A stretch of 64,000 bases of DNA from Enterococcus sp. BWB1-3 (GTDB taxonomy: Bacteria > Bacillota > Bacilli > Lactobacillales > Enterococcaceae), in assembly GCF_016745275.1 (NCBI RefSeq), contig NZ_JADOEP010000003.1:124001-188000 (forward strand), written 5' to 3'. Below the pieces are notes generated by a model. It worked only from the letters and a program-made list of their open reading frames with translations, did not search any database and had not been told where the DNA came from. Made by a program: the position numbers and the translations under genes. Below, in pieces: positions 27,634-37,368 of the stretch (position 1 is its first letter; the number at the start of each line of letters is the position of its first letter).

Positions 27634-28629
27634 TTATCTTCCTTCGTAGTATTCTACCAATTGACCCACTACATCAGTAATCAACATCGTTCGAATCTGG
27701 CGAATCGTATAACGAACTGCTTCAGGACCAGTAGCTCCATGAGTTTTTACAACAGGCGCTTTCAGTCCGAATAGTACGGCCCCCCCATGTTTTGAGTAAT
27801 CCATTTCTGATTTCATACCCTTTAATGCATTTTTTAGCATGGCAGCACCGATTTTACCTTTGAACCCTTCAGCTAAAATAGAGGATTTCAACAATGACAT
27901 CATGTTCATAGCCGTTCCCTCAATGGATTTCAATACTGCATTTCCAGTAAAGCCATCTGTTACAACAACATCCGCAGGTCCATTCAGCAGCTCTCTTGCT
28001 TCTACGTTCCCAATGAAGTTCACTGTTTTATTTTCCGACAGCAGCTCAAATGTTTTCTTCGTAAGTTCGCTGCCTTTATTTTCTTCTGTTCCGTTATTCA
28101 ACAAGCCCACTCTAGGTTTGTTAATTCCACGTACTCGATTCGCATAAAAAGAACCTAAGATTGCGTATTGGACAAGATGTTCCGGCTTGTTGTCTGCATT
28201 TGCACCTAAATCAAGCATATCAAATCCGCCATTCTTTTGACCAATTACCGGCATAGTTGACATCAGACCCGGCCGTTCAACATGTTTGATCCGGCCAACA
28301 ATGAATAACCCTGCAGCCAACAGTGCTCCCGTATTCCCTGCTGAAAAAACAGCATCTGCTTCTCCATTTTTTACTGCCTGAGCAGCGAGAACCATAGAAG
28401 AATTTTTCTTTCGACGAATAGCCTTTACCGGCTCATCATTACTTGTTATTTTTTCATCTGTATGAATAATCTTTATGTTTTTTTCATCTGTTATATATTC
28501 TCTGATCTCTTCCTCTTTTCCGTAAAGTAAAAACTCAATATCCGGAAAATCGTTTCTAGCCAGAACGACCCCTTCTACTATAGCTTGAGGGGCATTATCG
28601 CCACCCATGGCATCAACGGCGATTCTCAT
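27634..28629 (-). CDS. plsX: Phosphate acyltransferase PlsX
   Basis: 331-residue enzyme forming acyl-phosphate from acyl-ACP, the first step of phosphatidic acid synthesis through PlsY. Family motifs visible are [12 protein letters not shown] at the start, [12 protein letters not shown] and [27 protein letters not shown] precedes the ATG. There is no fapR gene upstream, unlike Bacillus. The neighbouring acpP supplies its carrier partner. Confidence 0.95.
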   Translation of the reverse strand: MRIAVDAMGGDNAPQAIVEGVVLARNDFPDIEFLLYGKEEEIREYITDEKNIKIIHTDEKITSNDEPVKAIRRKKNSSMVLAAQAVKNGEADAVFSAGNTGALLAAGLFIVGRIKHVERPGLMSTMPVIGQKNGGFDMLDLGANADNKPEHLVQYAILGSFYANRVRGINKPRVGLLNNGTEENKGSELTKKTFELLSENKTVNFIGNVEARELLNGPADVVVTDGFTGNAVLKSIEGTAMNMMSLLKSSILAEGFKGKIGAAMLKNALKGMKSEMDYSKHGGAVLFGLKAPVVKTHGATGPEAVRYTIRQIRTMLITDVVGQLVEYYEGR

Positions 28630-28892
28630 AAATGTTTCCTCCTATTTTAATTTATCAACGTTTAATTAAGACACGACTGAAACTCCATTAAATAATATTT
28701 TTGTTATTTTTCCATTTAATTAACTGGATTGCTCTCATTCAAGGAGTACTGATTGCACTTTCGTATAACTGATTCTACTACCAGAATAAGTTCTGAAAAT
28801 TTTATACTTGTCAGCGCTGTGCATATCCTCCGCATCGAATTCCTACAAGCTCTCCGAAGTTTCCAGACAAGAATCAGTATAGCATATTTTAC

Positions 28893-30932
28893 TTAATCAA
28901 AATACTGATGTTTCCCATCTTCCGGCTGAATTTCTTCCGCCAGTCCCTGATAATCAGGGAGAACCCACCATTGCTTCTTCTTCCAAATTGTGGAAGCCTC
29001 TTCCCGAGCAACTTCCAGAACATTGAAGTCTGTAATAATATCTCCAACAACAAATTCAGGAAGTCCGGATTGTCGAACACCAAAAACCTCTCCCGAGCCT
29101 CGAAGCTCCAAGTCTTTTTCGCTCAGAATAAACCCATTATTAGTCTCTGTCATGATCTTCATTCGCTCAATCCCCATTTCATTTTTAGGATTGGCAACTA
29201 ATATACAATAAGATGCCTCAGAGCCTCGACCGACACGTCCCCGAAGCTGGTGCAGCTGAGCCAGACCAAATCGATCTGCATCCATAATCAGCATAATTGT
29301 TGCATTTGGAACATTGACACCCACCTCAATAACAGTCGTAGAAACCAGCAGCTGCAGCTCATTCTCTTTAAAGCGCTGCATAATCTCATCTTTTTCCAGA
29401 TTTTTCATCTTTCCATGAAGCAGCCCCACTTGGTAAGCTGGACTGAAAACATCCTGCATATGCTCAAAAATTTCTGTCGCATTCTTGACATCCAGTGCTT
29501 CTGATTCTTCAATCAGCGGACAAATGACATAGGCTTGATGTCCTCGTGCAAGCTCCTTCTGCATCCATTCCAATACGGTATCAAGCTGCGGCGGTCGAAT
29601 CCATCGTGTCTCTATTGGAATTCTTCCGGCTGGCATTTCATCAATAATGGATACATCCATTTCTCCAAAAGCAGTAATCGCCAATGTTCTGGGAATGGGT
29701 GTAGCTGTCATGAAAAGTACATCAGGATGCTGCCCCTTCTCTCTCAAAATCCTTCGCTGGTTCACACCAAAGCGATGCTGCTCATCTGTGATTACAAGTC
29801 CAAGCCGCTTAAACACAACATCTTCCTGAATCAGTGCATGGGTTCCTATAACCACATCAATTTCACCCGAGGCCAGTTGTTCCAATATTTCTCGACGTTC
29901 TTTAGCTTTCGTTGATCCGGTCAGAAGAGCTGTTTGTACTTCCAGAGGATCGAACAGCAGCTGCAAACTTTCCATGTGCTGCTGAGCCAGTATTTCTGTA
30001 GGCACCATCAATGCGCCCTGAAATCCTGCAGTCATTACTGCATACAAAGCAATTGCTGCCACAACTGTCTTCCCGCTCCCAACATCGCCCTGCAGCAGAC
30101 GCTGCATATGCTGCGGGCTCATAAGATCCCGACAGATCTCATTAGTGACTTTCTTCTGTGCCTGAGTAAGCTCGAATGGCAGTTTCTTGGTGAATCCCTT
30201 CAATCTCTGTACATCGTACTGAATGGCTATCCCATTCTTTTCAGCTTTTTCCTGTCTTTTCAGCCCTTGTATTTTCAGCTGAAAAAGCAAAAATTCCTCA
30301 AAAACAACTCTGCGTTTTGCCTGATGGCTTTCCTCCGGGTTTTTAGGAAAATGCATGGCAAACATCGCCGTCGGACGATCCATCAGGCGATATTTTTCCA
30401 GAAGCTCCTGCGGCAGGTTTTCCTCTACCAAACAACCATATTCTTCAAATCCTGTACGGATCAGCTGAACCAGACTGCTTTGTCGGACCCGTTTATTGAC
30501 ATGATAAATAGGAGCGAATTCCTCGCCATCATTTTTGGCTCCCAGAATTTTCATTCCGTTTAAGGACTTTCTTTTTGCATCCCATTTTCCATAGACCGCT
30601 ATATCTTCAGATAAAACAACCTTATCCTTTAAATAAGGCTGATTAAAAAAAGACACATTGATGACCGCATGTCCTTGCATAATTCTAAAATTAAGTCTGC
30701 TTTTTTTATAACCAAATCTGTTAAGAACAGCCTCAGAAACAACTGTTCCTTTTAATGTAACTTTTTCCTGATCCTGGATATCCTCTATTTCCTTTTCCTG
30801 AATATCCTCATACCGGAAGGGATAATAGGTCAGTAAATCTTTTACTGTGTCAATACCCAGTTCTCCAAACGCCTCTGCCCTTTTTGGCCCCACACCGGAA
30901 AGTGTACATAAAGGGTCCGTCAATTTTTTCAT
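28893..30932 (-). CDS. recG: ATP-dependent DNA helicase RecG
   Basis: 679-residue branch-migration helicase that reverses stalled replication forks. The N-terminal wedge (OB-fold) domain spans about residues 1-250, followed by helicase motifs GDVGSGKTVVAAIAL, ITDEQHRFGV, FMTATPIPRTLAI and QLRGRVGRG. A good GGGAGGG precedes the ATG. It lies between fakA and plsX as in many Firmicutes. Confidence 0.97.
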   Translation of the reverse strand: MKKLTDPLCTLSGVGPKRAEAFGELGIDTVKDLLTYYPFRYEDIQEKEIEDIQDQEKVTLKGTVVSEAVLNRFGYKKSRLNFRIMQGHAVINVSFFNQPYLKDKVVLSEDIAVYGKWDAKRKSLNGMKILGAKNDGEEFAPIYHVNKRVRQSSLVQLIRTGFEEYGCLVEENLPQELLEKYRLMDRPTAMFAMHFPKNPEESHQAKRRVVFEEFLLFQLKIQGLKRQEKAEKNGIAIQYDVQRLKGFTKKLPFELTQAQKKVTNEICRDLMSPQHMQRLLQGDVGSGKTVVAAIALYAVMTAGFQGALMVPTEILAQQHMESLQLLFDPLEVQTALLTGSTKAKERREILEQLASGEIDVVIGTHALIQEDVVFKRLGLVITDEQHRFGVNQRRILREKGQHPDVLFMTATPIPRTLAITAFGEMDVSIIDEMPAGRIPIETRWIRPPQLDTVLEWMQKELARGHQAYVICPLIEESEALDVKNATEIFEHMQDVFSPAYQVGLLHGKMKNLEKDEIMQRFKENELQLLVSTTVIEVGVNVPNATIMLIMDADRFGLAQLHQLRGRVGRGSEASYCILVANPKNEMGIERMKIMTETNNGFILSEKDLELRGSGEVFGVRQSGLPEFVVGDIITDFNVLEVAREEASTIWKKKQWWVLPDYQGLAEEIQPEDGKHQYFD

Positions 30933-31387
30933 TTATTTCCCTCCCTTCAACCGTGGACAATTCGAAATATATTCACCTAAATCCTTCAAATCCTTGATAT
31001 GCAAGGATTCATAACCTGTGTTCTCCCCACTTGCAACCATTTAATTATGTTATCACAGATAACGAAATAAACACTTTACAATAAGCAGCCTTAAACTGCG
31101 ATAGTCGTTCTGATGCGCTTTTTCTGCATCTTTTATCGCCGAAATGATTTATATTTGAGACATTTTATAAAATGCGATGATTATTTGATCAGTCAGTTTT
31201 TCATAGATTCTTTTGAGTTACCTATCCATATTTCTGTCCATATATACATGTACGCAATAAATAATAAATCTATCTAAAGAAAAGAGTCTGACGAATATTC
31301 AGTTAGAATACTGTTCAGACTCTTATAAAATGGCGTCAGTTAAAAGAACCGTTCTTTCAACAATTATTTCTTTTACCTGCTGCTGAT
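30933..31387. other. Gap between fakA and recG
   Basis: No gene. AAGAGTCTGA (31282-31291) and TCAGACTCTT (31315-31324) form a terminator for fakA on the minus strand, with TTTTCTTT after the stem. The rest should contain the recG promoter; no clear boxes were fixed. Confidence 0.55.
31282..31324 (-). terminator. Terminator of the yloU-fakA operon
   Basis: Ten-base perfect stem (AAGAGTCTGA/TCAGACTCTT) followed on the minus strand by TTTTCTTT, about 65 bases after the fakA stop. Confidence 0.7.
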
Positions 31388-33067
31388 TTATTCAGCAGAA
31401 AACAGATACGGATACACCGGCTGATCGCCTTCATGAATCTCAGTTTCCAAGTCTTCATGTTCAGAGGTAATTGCTTCAGACAGTTTCTCCGCCTCTGCCA
31501 ATGTACCGTCTTCACCGACAATAATTGTGATGATCTCTGTGTCTTCGTCTATCATACGATTCAATGTATCTAAAGATGCCTTAAACATATCTGGTTCAGA
31601 AATGACGATTTTTCCGTCAATCATTCCAAGATAATCATCTTTTTTAATTTCCACATTATCAATCGTTGTATCACGAACAGCTGTTGTCACCTGACCGCTG
31701 ACAACACTTTCCAACATGTCTGTCATGCTGGCTTTATTTTCCTCCAGCTTCTGCTGATCATTGAATGCAAGCATCGCTGTCATTCCCTGTGAAATTGTTT
31801 TAGACGGCACTACTGCTACAGGAACCTCAGCTACTTCTGCTGCCTGATCTGCTGCCATAAAGATATTTTTGTTATTTGGTAAAATGATAACCTGATCTGC
31901 GTTAACCTCTTTGACTGCTTTCAGAATATCTTCCGTACTCGGATTCATTGTTTGCCCACCGCTGATAATATAGCTGACACCCAAGCTTCTGAATAGCTCC
32001 TGCACGCCTTTTCCAGCAGCAATCGCAATGACTGCATAGGGTACACGTTCTTTCTTGGCAGGAGCTGCAACACCCTGTTGATCATGCTCTAAAATGGTTT
32101 CATGCTGCAAACGCATATTATCCACTTTTACTTTAACCAGTGAACCGAATTTCTGTCCATAATTCATCACTTCACCAGGATGTTCAGTATGCACGTGAAC
32201 TTTGATAATCTCATCATCATTTACGACAAGCAGAGAATCACCCAGTTCATTTAGATAGTTTCGGAATGTTTCATAATCAAAGTCGCTGTCCACGGTCGGA
32301 CCTTCGCCGATTTGAACCATGATTTCTGTACAGTAGCCAAAGTGAATGTCTTCAGTGGCCATTTGTCCCTGCACACTTCGATGGTGCTCAGCATTCACCA
32401 TTTCATCCATTTCAGCAGGTGTTGGCTCATACACTGCTTCCGGATCATATTTCCCAGATAGCGACTCTAAAAAGCCTTCATAAATAAACAGAAGCCCTTG
32501 ACCGCCGCTGTCCACCACACCGACTTCTTTCAAGACAGGAAGAAGATCAGGTGTTTTAGCCAACGCACGTTTTGCTCCTTTTACAACAGCTTCCATTACT
32601 TCAATACAATCATCTGTTTCTTTTGCTTTGCGTTCACCTGAACGGGCCGCTTCACGGGAAACAGTTAAAATGGTTCCTTCTACCGGCTTCATCACTGCTT
32701 TATAAGCCGTTTCCACTCCGTGAGTAAATGCCGCTGCCAAGTCTGCAGCATTTAGTGTCACAACATCAGGAATATGCTTGGAGAAACCTCTGAACAATTG
32801 TGAAAGAATAACGCCGGAATTTCCTCTGGCACCCATTAATAAACCTTTAGACAACGCTGTTGCCAACTCTCCCACCTTTTCAGATCGAGAATCTGCTACT
32901 GCTTTTGCTCCGCTGGTCATGGATAAATTCATATTTGTTCCTGTATCCCCATCGGGTACAGGGAAAACATTCAACGAGTTGACATACTCTGCATTTACAT
33001 GCAGACGAGAGGCGCCGGCCTGGACCATTTCCTGAAACTGACCTGCGCTGATTTCTGTTACATTCAC
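31388..33067 (-). CDS. fakA: DAK2 domain fatty acid kinase FakA (YloV family)
   Basis: 559-residue kinase that, with a FakB carrier, phosphorylates exogenous or recycled fatty acids so they can enter phospholipids. The N-terminal DAK2 nucleotide domain carries VPDGDTGTNMNLSM and ARGNSGVILSQ; the C-terminal half is the conserved FakA region (ISGGQTMNPSTEDI, ILPNNKNIFMAADQ). The start is GTG, with AGGAGG nine bases upstream. It follows yloU and lies near plsX, fitting a lipid role. Confidence 0.92.
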   Translation of the reverse strand: MNVTEISAGQFQEMVQAGASRLHVNAEYVNSLNVFPVPDGDTGTNMNLSMTSGAKAVADSRSEKVGELATALSKGLLMGARGNSGVILSQLFRGFSKHIPDVVTLNAADLAAAFTHGVETAYKAVMKPVEGTILTVSREAARSGERKAKETDDCIEVMEAVVKGAKRALAKTPDLLPVLKEVGVVDSGGQGLLFIYEGFLESLSGKYDPEAVYEPTPAEMDEMVNAEHHRSVQGQMATEDIHFGYCTEIMVQIGEGPTVDSDFDYETFRNYLNELGDSLLVVNDDEIIKVHVHTEHPGEVMNYGQKFGSLVKVKVDNMRLQHETILEHDQQGVAAPAKKERVPYAVIAIAAGKGVQELFRSLGVSYIISGGQTMNPSTEDILKAVKEVNADQVIILPNNKNIFMAADQAAEVAEVPVAVVPSKTISQGMTAMLAFNDQQKLEENKASMTDMLESVVSGQVTTAVRDTTIDNVEIKKDDYLGMIDGKIVISEPDMFKASLDTLNRMIDEDTEIITIIVGEDGTLAEAEKLSEAITSEHEDLETEIHEGDQPVYPYLFSAE

Positions 33068-33139
33068 CTAAAATATCCTCCTTTAGATCACTGCTGATTC
33101 ATTCAGAGCCCTGCTCTTTTTCAACAGCGGACTGTCCTT

Positions 33140-33502
33140 CTAATCAGGCAGCACACGAACACCTTGTACAAATACATTGACAGAATTTGCAGTCACACCA
33201 AGTAATGTTTCAAGATTATACATTACTTTTTCCTGAACATTACGGGAAACTTCAGAAATTTTTGTTCCATAGCTGACAATTGTATAAACATCTACTGCTA
33301 CGCCATTCTCTTCTTGACGTACCACCACACCTTTTGAATAATTTTCTCTACGTAAAATCTCATTCAGATTATCTTTAATTTGCTTCTTGCTAGCCATGCC
33401 GACGATTCCGTAAATATCTGTAGCAGCGCCGCCGACTACAGTGGCAATGACTTCATTGGTAATCTCAATGGTACCTGCTGACGTTTTGATTTTTACAGCC
33501 AT
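33140..33502 (-). CDS. Asp23/Gls24 family protein YloU
   Basis: 120-residue Asp23-family protein with the typical core EITNEVIATVVGGAATDIYGIVGMASKKQ. Members are small cytosolic proteins of poorly defined role, often next to fakA and sometimes envelope-stress linked. AGGAGG precedes the ATG. In Bacillus yloU is beside rpmB; here a 10-kb accessory block separates them. Confidence 0.88.
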   Translation of the reverse strand: MAVKIKTSAGTIEITNEVIATVVGGAATDIYGIVGMASKKQIKDNLNEILRRENYSKGVVVRQEENGVAVDVYTIVSYGTKISEVSRNVQEKVMYNLETLLGVTANSVNVFVQGVRVLPD

Positions 33503-33728
33503 TGATGAAAGCCTCCTTAAAGAGCAGATTTGCCCTATTTTCTTCCTTAATATTCTATCATAGCTGAGGATTAATGAAAAGAAAGGAAATCAAAGTAGCC
33601 GATGAATTTTGTACACTTCTTAATAAATGACTGTTTTTATCATGAGCTGAGATTTCCTTGCTCCAAGACGCTCCGCCCTAAATAAAAAAAGCCGAGATTC
33701 ATTTTGACATCCACAGCTCATCTTTTGA

Positions 33729-34448
33729 TTATAAATTTTTCATTGCACGAACTGAAACCAGACAACTCTCTCCATTACTCATTTCAACGATACGTTCTTT
33801 TTTCTGAATCTTCTCTACATGATTTTTATTGATCAGAAATGACTTATGGCAACGGTAAAAATCTTCGTATTGATCTTCAATATCTTTTAAAGCACCATAG
33901 AACTCTTCTTCTCCATTTTCCAAGTGCATAATTACTTTATGAGAAGAAATGGAAGACTCAAAGAAAATAATATCATTGATGTCTACTGATCGAATCGCAT
34001 CTCCATCTTTAAATTTAAAGAAATGCTTTTTCCCGCTTCGATCATTCAAGCTTCGGTCATGAGCAATCTGAATACACTCACACACACGTTTTTGAATATT
34101 TTCCTGCGTATCTTTGATAATATAATCCATTGCTTCCACTTTATAAGTGAACGTAAGATAGGACAACTCGCCATGTGTTGTCACAAATACGATTTTCCCC
34201 AGATCGTCGTATTTTCGAATTTCAGCAGCAAGTGTCAATCCAGACATCTCATGCTGTAGATCAACATCAAAAAAGTACAGTCCTACAAACTTCGGCTTAC
34301 TCTTAACAAATTCCAATACCTCTGTCGGATTGCCTGTCGAAAACGCCAATTCCATATCTAAGTTTTCTATCATGATAAAATTCTTCACGTACTGCTCAAG
34401 CATCTGACGCTGTTTCCAGTCATCCTCGCAGATAATAATAGACAGCAT
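33729..34448 (-). CDS. LytTR-family response regulator, AgrA-like
   Basis: 239-residue regulator with an N-terminal receiver (IIICEDD; phosphoacceptor Asp in GLYFFDVDLQHEMSG) and a C-terminal LytTR DNA-binding domain (FKDGDAIRSVDINDIIFFES, YRCHKSFLINKNHV). This is the AgrA/FsrA/ComE type that drives pheromone-controlled genes. I chose the ATG with AAAGGAG eight bases upstream; a GTG three codons earlier touches the ribosome site. It is the only regulator beside three tandem AgrC-like kinases, so it is the likely common target of all three. LytTR-type repeats lie upstream of the ABC operon and near rpmB. Confidence 0.88.
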   Translation of the reverse strand: MLSIIICEDDWKQRQMLEQYVKNFIMIENLDMELAFSTGNPTEVLEFVKSKPKFVGLYFFDVDLQHEMSGLTLAAEIRKYDDLGKIVFVTTHGELSYLTFTYKVEAMDYIIKDTQENIQKRVCECIQIAHDRSLNDRSGKKHFFKFKDGDAIRSVDINDIIFFESSISSHKVIMHLENGEEEFYGALKDIEDQYEDFYRCHKSFLINKNHVEKIQKKERIVEMSNGESCLVSVRAMKNL

Positions 34449-34509
34449 TACTTCCACTCCTTTCTACACTACAATAACTTCTCTTAAAATGATTCAGTAT
34501 TTTCATATT

Positions 34510-35820
34510 TTAAAATTCAATAACCATTTTTTGTGTAAACAGCTGGTGTTCAATCGTGGTAGCCAAACGGATATTGACTGCCTCTGTCACAATCTCCTGT
34601 ACATTACTCAGCCCGTCCCCTCGATTCGTCCCCTTTGTTGAAAATCCTCTTGTCTTCAGCTGATGCAGCTTTGGTAGATCTTCTCGACAGCTGTTCTGAA
34701 TAATCAAATGAACAGCCTGCTTATCCTGATAGACTGCAACAGAAAGTATTCCTTCACCTAAATACTCCAGCTCTTCAATGGCATTATCTAAAAATATGCC
34801 CATAAGCCGAACCAAGGAGACCGCATCCAGATTTACGTTATCGATCATTTCCGTTACTTCAATTCGTACATCAATGCCCTTTTCCTGTGCTGTTATCAGC
34901 TTTGATGCCAAAATACTTTTCAATTCTCTAACTTGAATATTACTCAGCTTTTCCAGCTTGTAATTATTTTGTTCGATCACTCTGGAAGAGGTTTTAAGCA
35001 TTGATCGATAATACTCATCCAATCCATCCATATCTCGTTCCACAATAAAATTCTCCATCGAAGTCAGTATATTCTTATAATCATGACGAAACTTACTGAT
35101 TTCTTTGAACTGGCTTTCCATAACATCCATATATCGCTGATTGGACAGATACTCCAGTTCTTTTTGTTGGGTCTCGTACTTATTCTTTGTTGAACTGGCG
35201 TACATTAGAAACGCCACAATTGAGATAAAGAAATACAAAATAAAAAATACCAAATTCAAGGTAATGATCTCCACATTGTTGCCTAGATACTTCCCAAGGA
35301 AAATACTGCTGTAATAGATCAGCATCATGAATACCCCCATGATGCTGATAATTGGGTAGAATTCGGATAAGAATGGGACTTTCTTTTCGACAGAAGGTTT
35401 GATCTTAGCAATTAAAAGTGCTATACCTATAGCTAACCCAATACTTACTGCCATATGTAAAAATGTGTCCAAGGGAAGTAGCATTATCCCATTATTATTA
35501 AAAAAATAGCTGTCAATTACTCCAGCAACATGATCACTAATTATCATGAATATCAAAGAATAGGATAGTGCACCAGTAATATGTAGTTTCCCCATTGGTA
35601 TAAAGTAAAAGCTGAAGAGTAATAAAAATAGAATCATCAGAACAATTCCATATGTTCCTATCCAAACGAATGAACTTCCAATCCCCATAGAAAAAGATAT
35701 TAATAAAAGAATTTCCATTTTACTGACGTTTCTATCCCCTATCAATAGTTTTAAAACTATGTAACTAAAAATTGTTTGAAGTCCTACAGCAATCGTAGAC
35801 ACCCATAGCCCTATTCCCAT
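34510..35820 (-). CDS. AgrC-like histidine kinase 1 (quorum-sensing receptor)
   Basis: Membrane receptor kinase of about 436 residues. Roughly the first 195 form six or seven membrane segments, the sensor type that binds cyclic peptide pheromones. The cytoplasmic part has the phosphoacceptor FRHDYKNIL and an HPK10-type ATPase domain (FLDNAIEEL, NRGDGLSNV). From PSVEKKVPFLSEFY onward the protein is almost identical to the next two kinases, while the first 140 or so residues differ. It has its own promoter. A longer frame begins upstream with TTG, but the ATG fits the alignment with kinase 3. Next gene downstream is the LytTR regulator. Confidence 0.87.
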   Translation of the reverse strand: MGIGLWVSTIAVGLQTIFSYIVLKLLIGDRNVSKMEILLLISFSMGIGSSFVWIGTYGIVLMILFLLLFSFYFIPMGKLHITGALSYSLIFMIISDHVAGVIDSYFFNNNGIMLLPLDTFLHMAVSIGLAIGIALLIAKIKPSVEKKVPFLSEFYPIISIMGVFMMLIYYSSIFLGKYLGNNVEIITLNLVFFILYFFISIVAFLMYASSTKNKYETQQKELEYLSNQRYMDVMESQFKEISKFRHDYKNILTSMENFIVERDMDGLDEYYRSMLKTSSRVIEQNNYKLEKLSNIQVRELKSILASKLITAQEKGIDVRIEVTEMIDNVNLDAVSLVRLMGIFLDNAIEELEYLGEGILSVAVYQDKQAVHLIIQNSCREDLPKLHQLKTRGFSTKGTNRGDGLSNVQEIVTEAVNIRLATTIEHQLFTQKMVIEF

Positions 35821-35851
35821 TAAAATCCCAACCTTCCACAAAGATACTTAA

Positions 35852-35890
35852 ATTATACATCTTCGCAAAAACTTAAGCAAACTGAATAAG
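35852..35890 (-). promoter_or_regulatory. Promoter of kinase 1
   Basis: On the minus strand TTGCTT and TATAAT are separated by 17 bases (AAGTTTTTGCGAAGATG between them). The same block precedes kinase 2 almost unchanged. Confidence 0.65.
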
Positions 35891-35938
35891 ACAAAAAGAA
35901 TTTTCTATTTGTGATGAAGTTGGATAAACATGTATTTT

Positions 35939-37249
35939 TTATTGTTCAATAACCATTTTTTGTGTAAACAGCTGGTGTTCAATCGTGGTAGCCAGACGGA
36001 TATTAGCTGCCTCTGTCACAATCTCCTGTACATTACTCAGCCCGTTCCCTCGATTCGTCCCCTTTGTTGAAAATCCTCTTGTCTTCAGCTGATGCAGCTT
36101 TGGTAGATCTTCTCGACAGCTGTTCTGAATAATCAAATGAACAGCCTGCTTATCCTGATAGACTGCAACAGAAAGTATTCCTTCACCTAAATACTCCAGC
36201 TCTTCAATGGCATTATCTAAAAATATACCCATAAGCCGAACCAAGGAGACCGCATCCATATTTACGTTATCAATCATTTCCGTTACTTCAATTCGTACAT
36301 CAATGTCCTTTTCCTGTGCTGTTATCAGCTTTGATGCCAAAATACTTTTCAATTCTCTAACTTGAATATTACTCAGCTTTTCCAGCTTGTAATTATTTTG
36401 TTCGATCACTCTGGAAGAGGTTTTAAGCATTGATCGATAATACTCATCCAATCCATCCATGTCTCGTTCCACAATAAAATTCTCCATCGAAGTCAGTATA
36501 TTCTTATAATCATGACGAAACTTACTGATTTCTTTGAACTGGCTTTCCATGACATCCATATATCGCTGATTGGACAGATACTCCAGTTCTTTTTGTTGGG
36601 TCTCGTACTTATTCTTTGTTGAACTGGCATACATTAGAAACGCCACAATTGAGATAAAGAAATACAAAATAAAAAATACCAAATTCAAGGTAATAATCTC
36701 CACATTGTTGCCTAGATACTTCCCAAGGAAAATACTGCTGTAATAGATCACCATCATGAATATCCCCATGATGCTGATAATTGGGTAGAATTCGGATAAG
36801 AATGGGACTTTCTTTTCGACAGAAGGGTTGACCTTAGCAATTAAAAGTGCTATACCAACTGCCAATCCTATCCCGACTATTGTATGCAGTAACGTGTCCC
36901 AAGCTTTTATAATCACTTCGCTGTTATTCCATATATAAGCATCAGCCAATCCAGATATATGATCACTGATAATCATGATTATCAACGAATAGGATAGTGC
37001 ACCAGTGATATATAGTTTTCTTGCATTAACAAATATCATTCCTAATACTAGCATTGATAGAATCATTACAATTGTCCCGATAATATTTTTATATAGAAAA
37101 AAAACACCTATAAAGGGGGCACTTGTTAGTAAGAACAGTAACTCTAGTTTCTTAAATTTTACTTCTCCAATCAATAATTTAAAAACTGTGTAGCTAAATA
37201 TCATTTGAAAAAATATTAATGTTATTGTTACTAACTCACTCGTTTCCAT
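35939..37249 (-). CDS. AgrC-like histidine kinase 2 (quorum-sensing receptor)
   Basis: 436-residue paralogue of the flanking kinases. The kinase half (from NPSVEKKV to the C-terminal QKMVIEQ) is nearly identical in protein and DNA, including FRHDYKNIL and the N and G boxes, but the N-terminal sensor (ELVTITLIFFQMIFSY to IALLIAKV) is only distantly similar. Different sensors on the same kinase suggest different ligands feeding one regulator. The upstream intergenic block with its promoter is also duplicated. The start is an ATG four codons into the open frame. Confidence 0.87.
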   Translation of the reverse strand: METSELVTITLIFFQMIFSYTVFKLLIGEVKFKKLELLFLLTSAPFIGVFFLYKNIIGTIVMILSMLVLGMIFVNARKLYITGALSYSLIIMIISDHISGLADAYIWNNSEVIIKAWDTLLHTIVGIGLAVGIALLIAKVNPSVEKKVPFLSEFYPIISIMGIFMMVIYYSSIFLGKYLGNNVEIITLNLVFFILYFFISIVAFLMYASSTKNKYETQQKELEYLSNQRYMDVMESQFKEISKFRHDYKNILTSMENFIVERDMDGLDEYYRSMLKTSSRVIEQNNYKLEKLSNIQVRELKSILASKLITAQEKDIDVRIEVTEMIDNVNMDAVSLVRLMGIFLDNAIEELEYLGEGILSVAVYQDKQAVHLIIQNSCREDLPKLHQLKTRGFSTKGTNRGNGLSNVQEIVTEAANIRLATTIEHQLFTQKMVIEQ

Positions 37250-37278
37250 TACAAATCCCAACCTTCCACAAAGATACT

Positions 37279-37317
37279 TAAATTATATATCTTCGCAAAA
37301 ACTTAAGCAAACTGAAT
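37279..37317 (-). promoter_or_regulatory. Promoter of kinase 2
   Basis: TTGCTT-17-TATAAT on the minus strand, in an intergenic block nearly identical to the one before kinase 1. Confidence 0.65.
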
Positions 37318-37368
37318 AAGACAAAAAGAATTTTCTATTTGTGATGAAGTTGGATAAACATGTATTTT

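Noticed and set aside
29934-30563. 209-codon plus-strand frame
   Set aside because: Lies wholly inside recG on the opposite strand, with Cys/His-rich low-quality composition.
31400-33067. Dihydroxyacetone kinase role for the DAK2 protein
   Set aside because: Length and the C-terminal region fit FakA/YloV rather than DhaL, and the genes lie with lipid synthesis functions.
33661-33728. Terminator after the LytTR regulator gene
   Set aside because: A T run is present on the minus strand, but the stem is weak and interrupted, so it was not listed.
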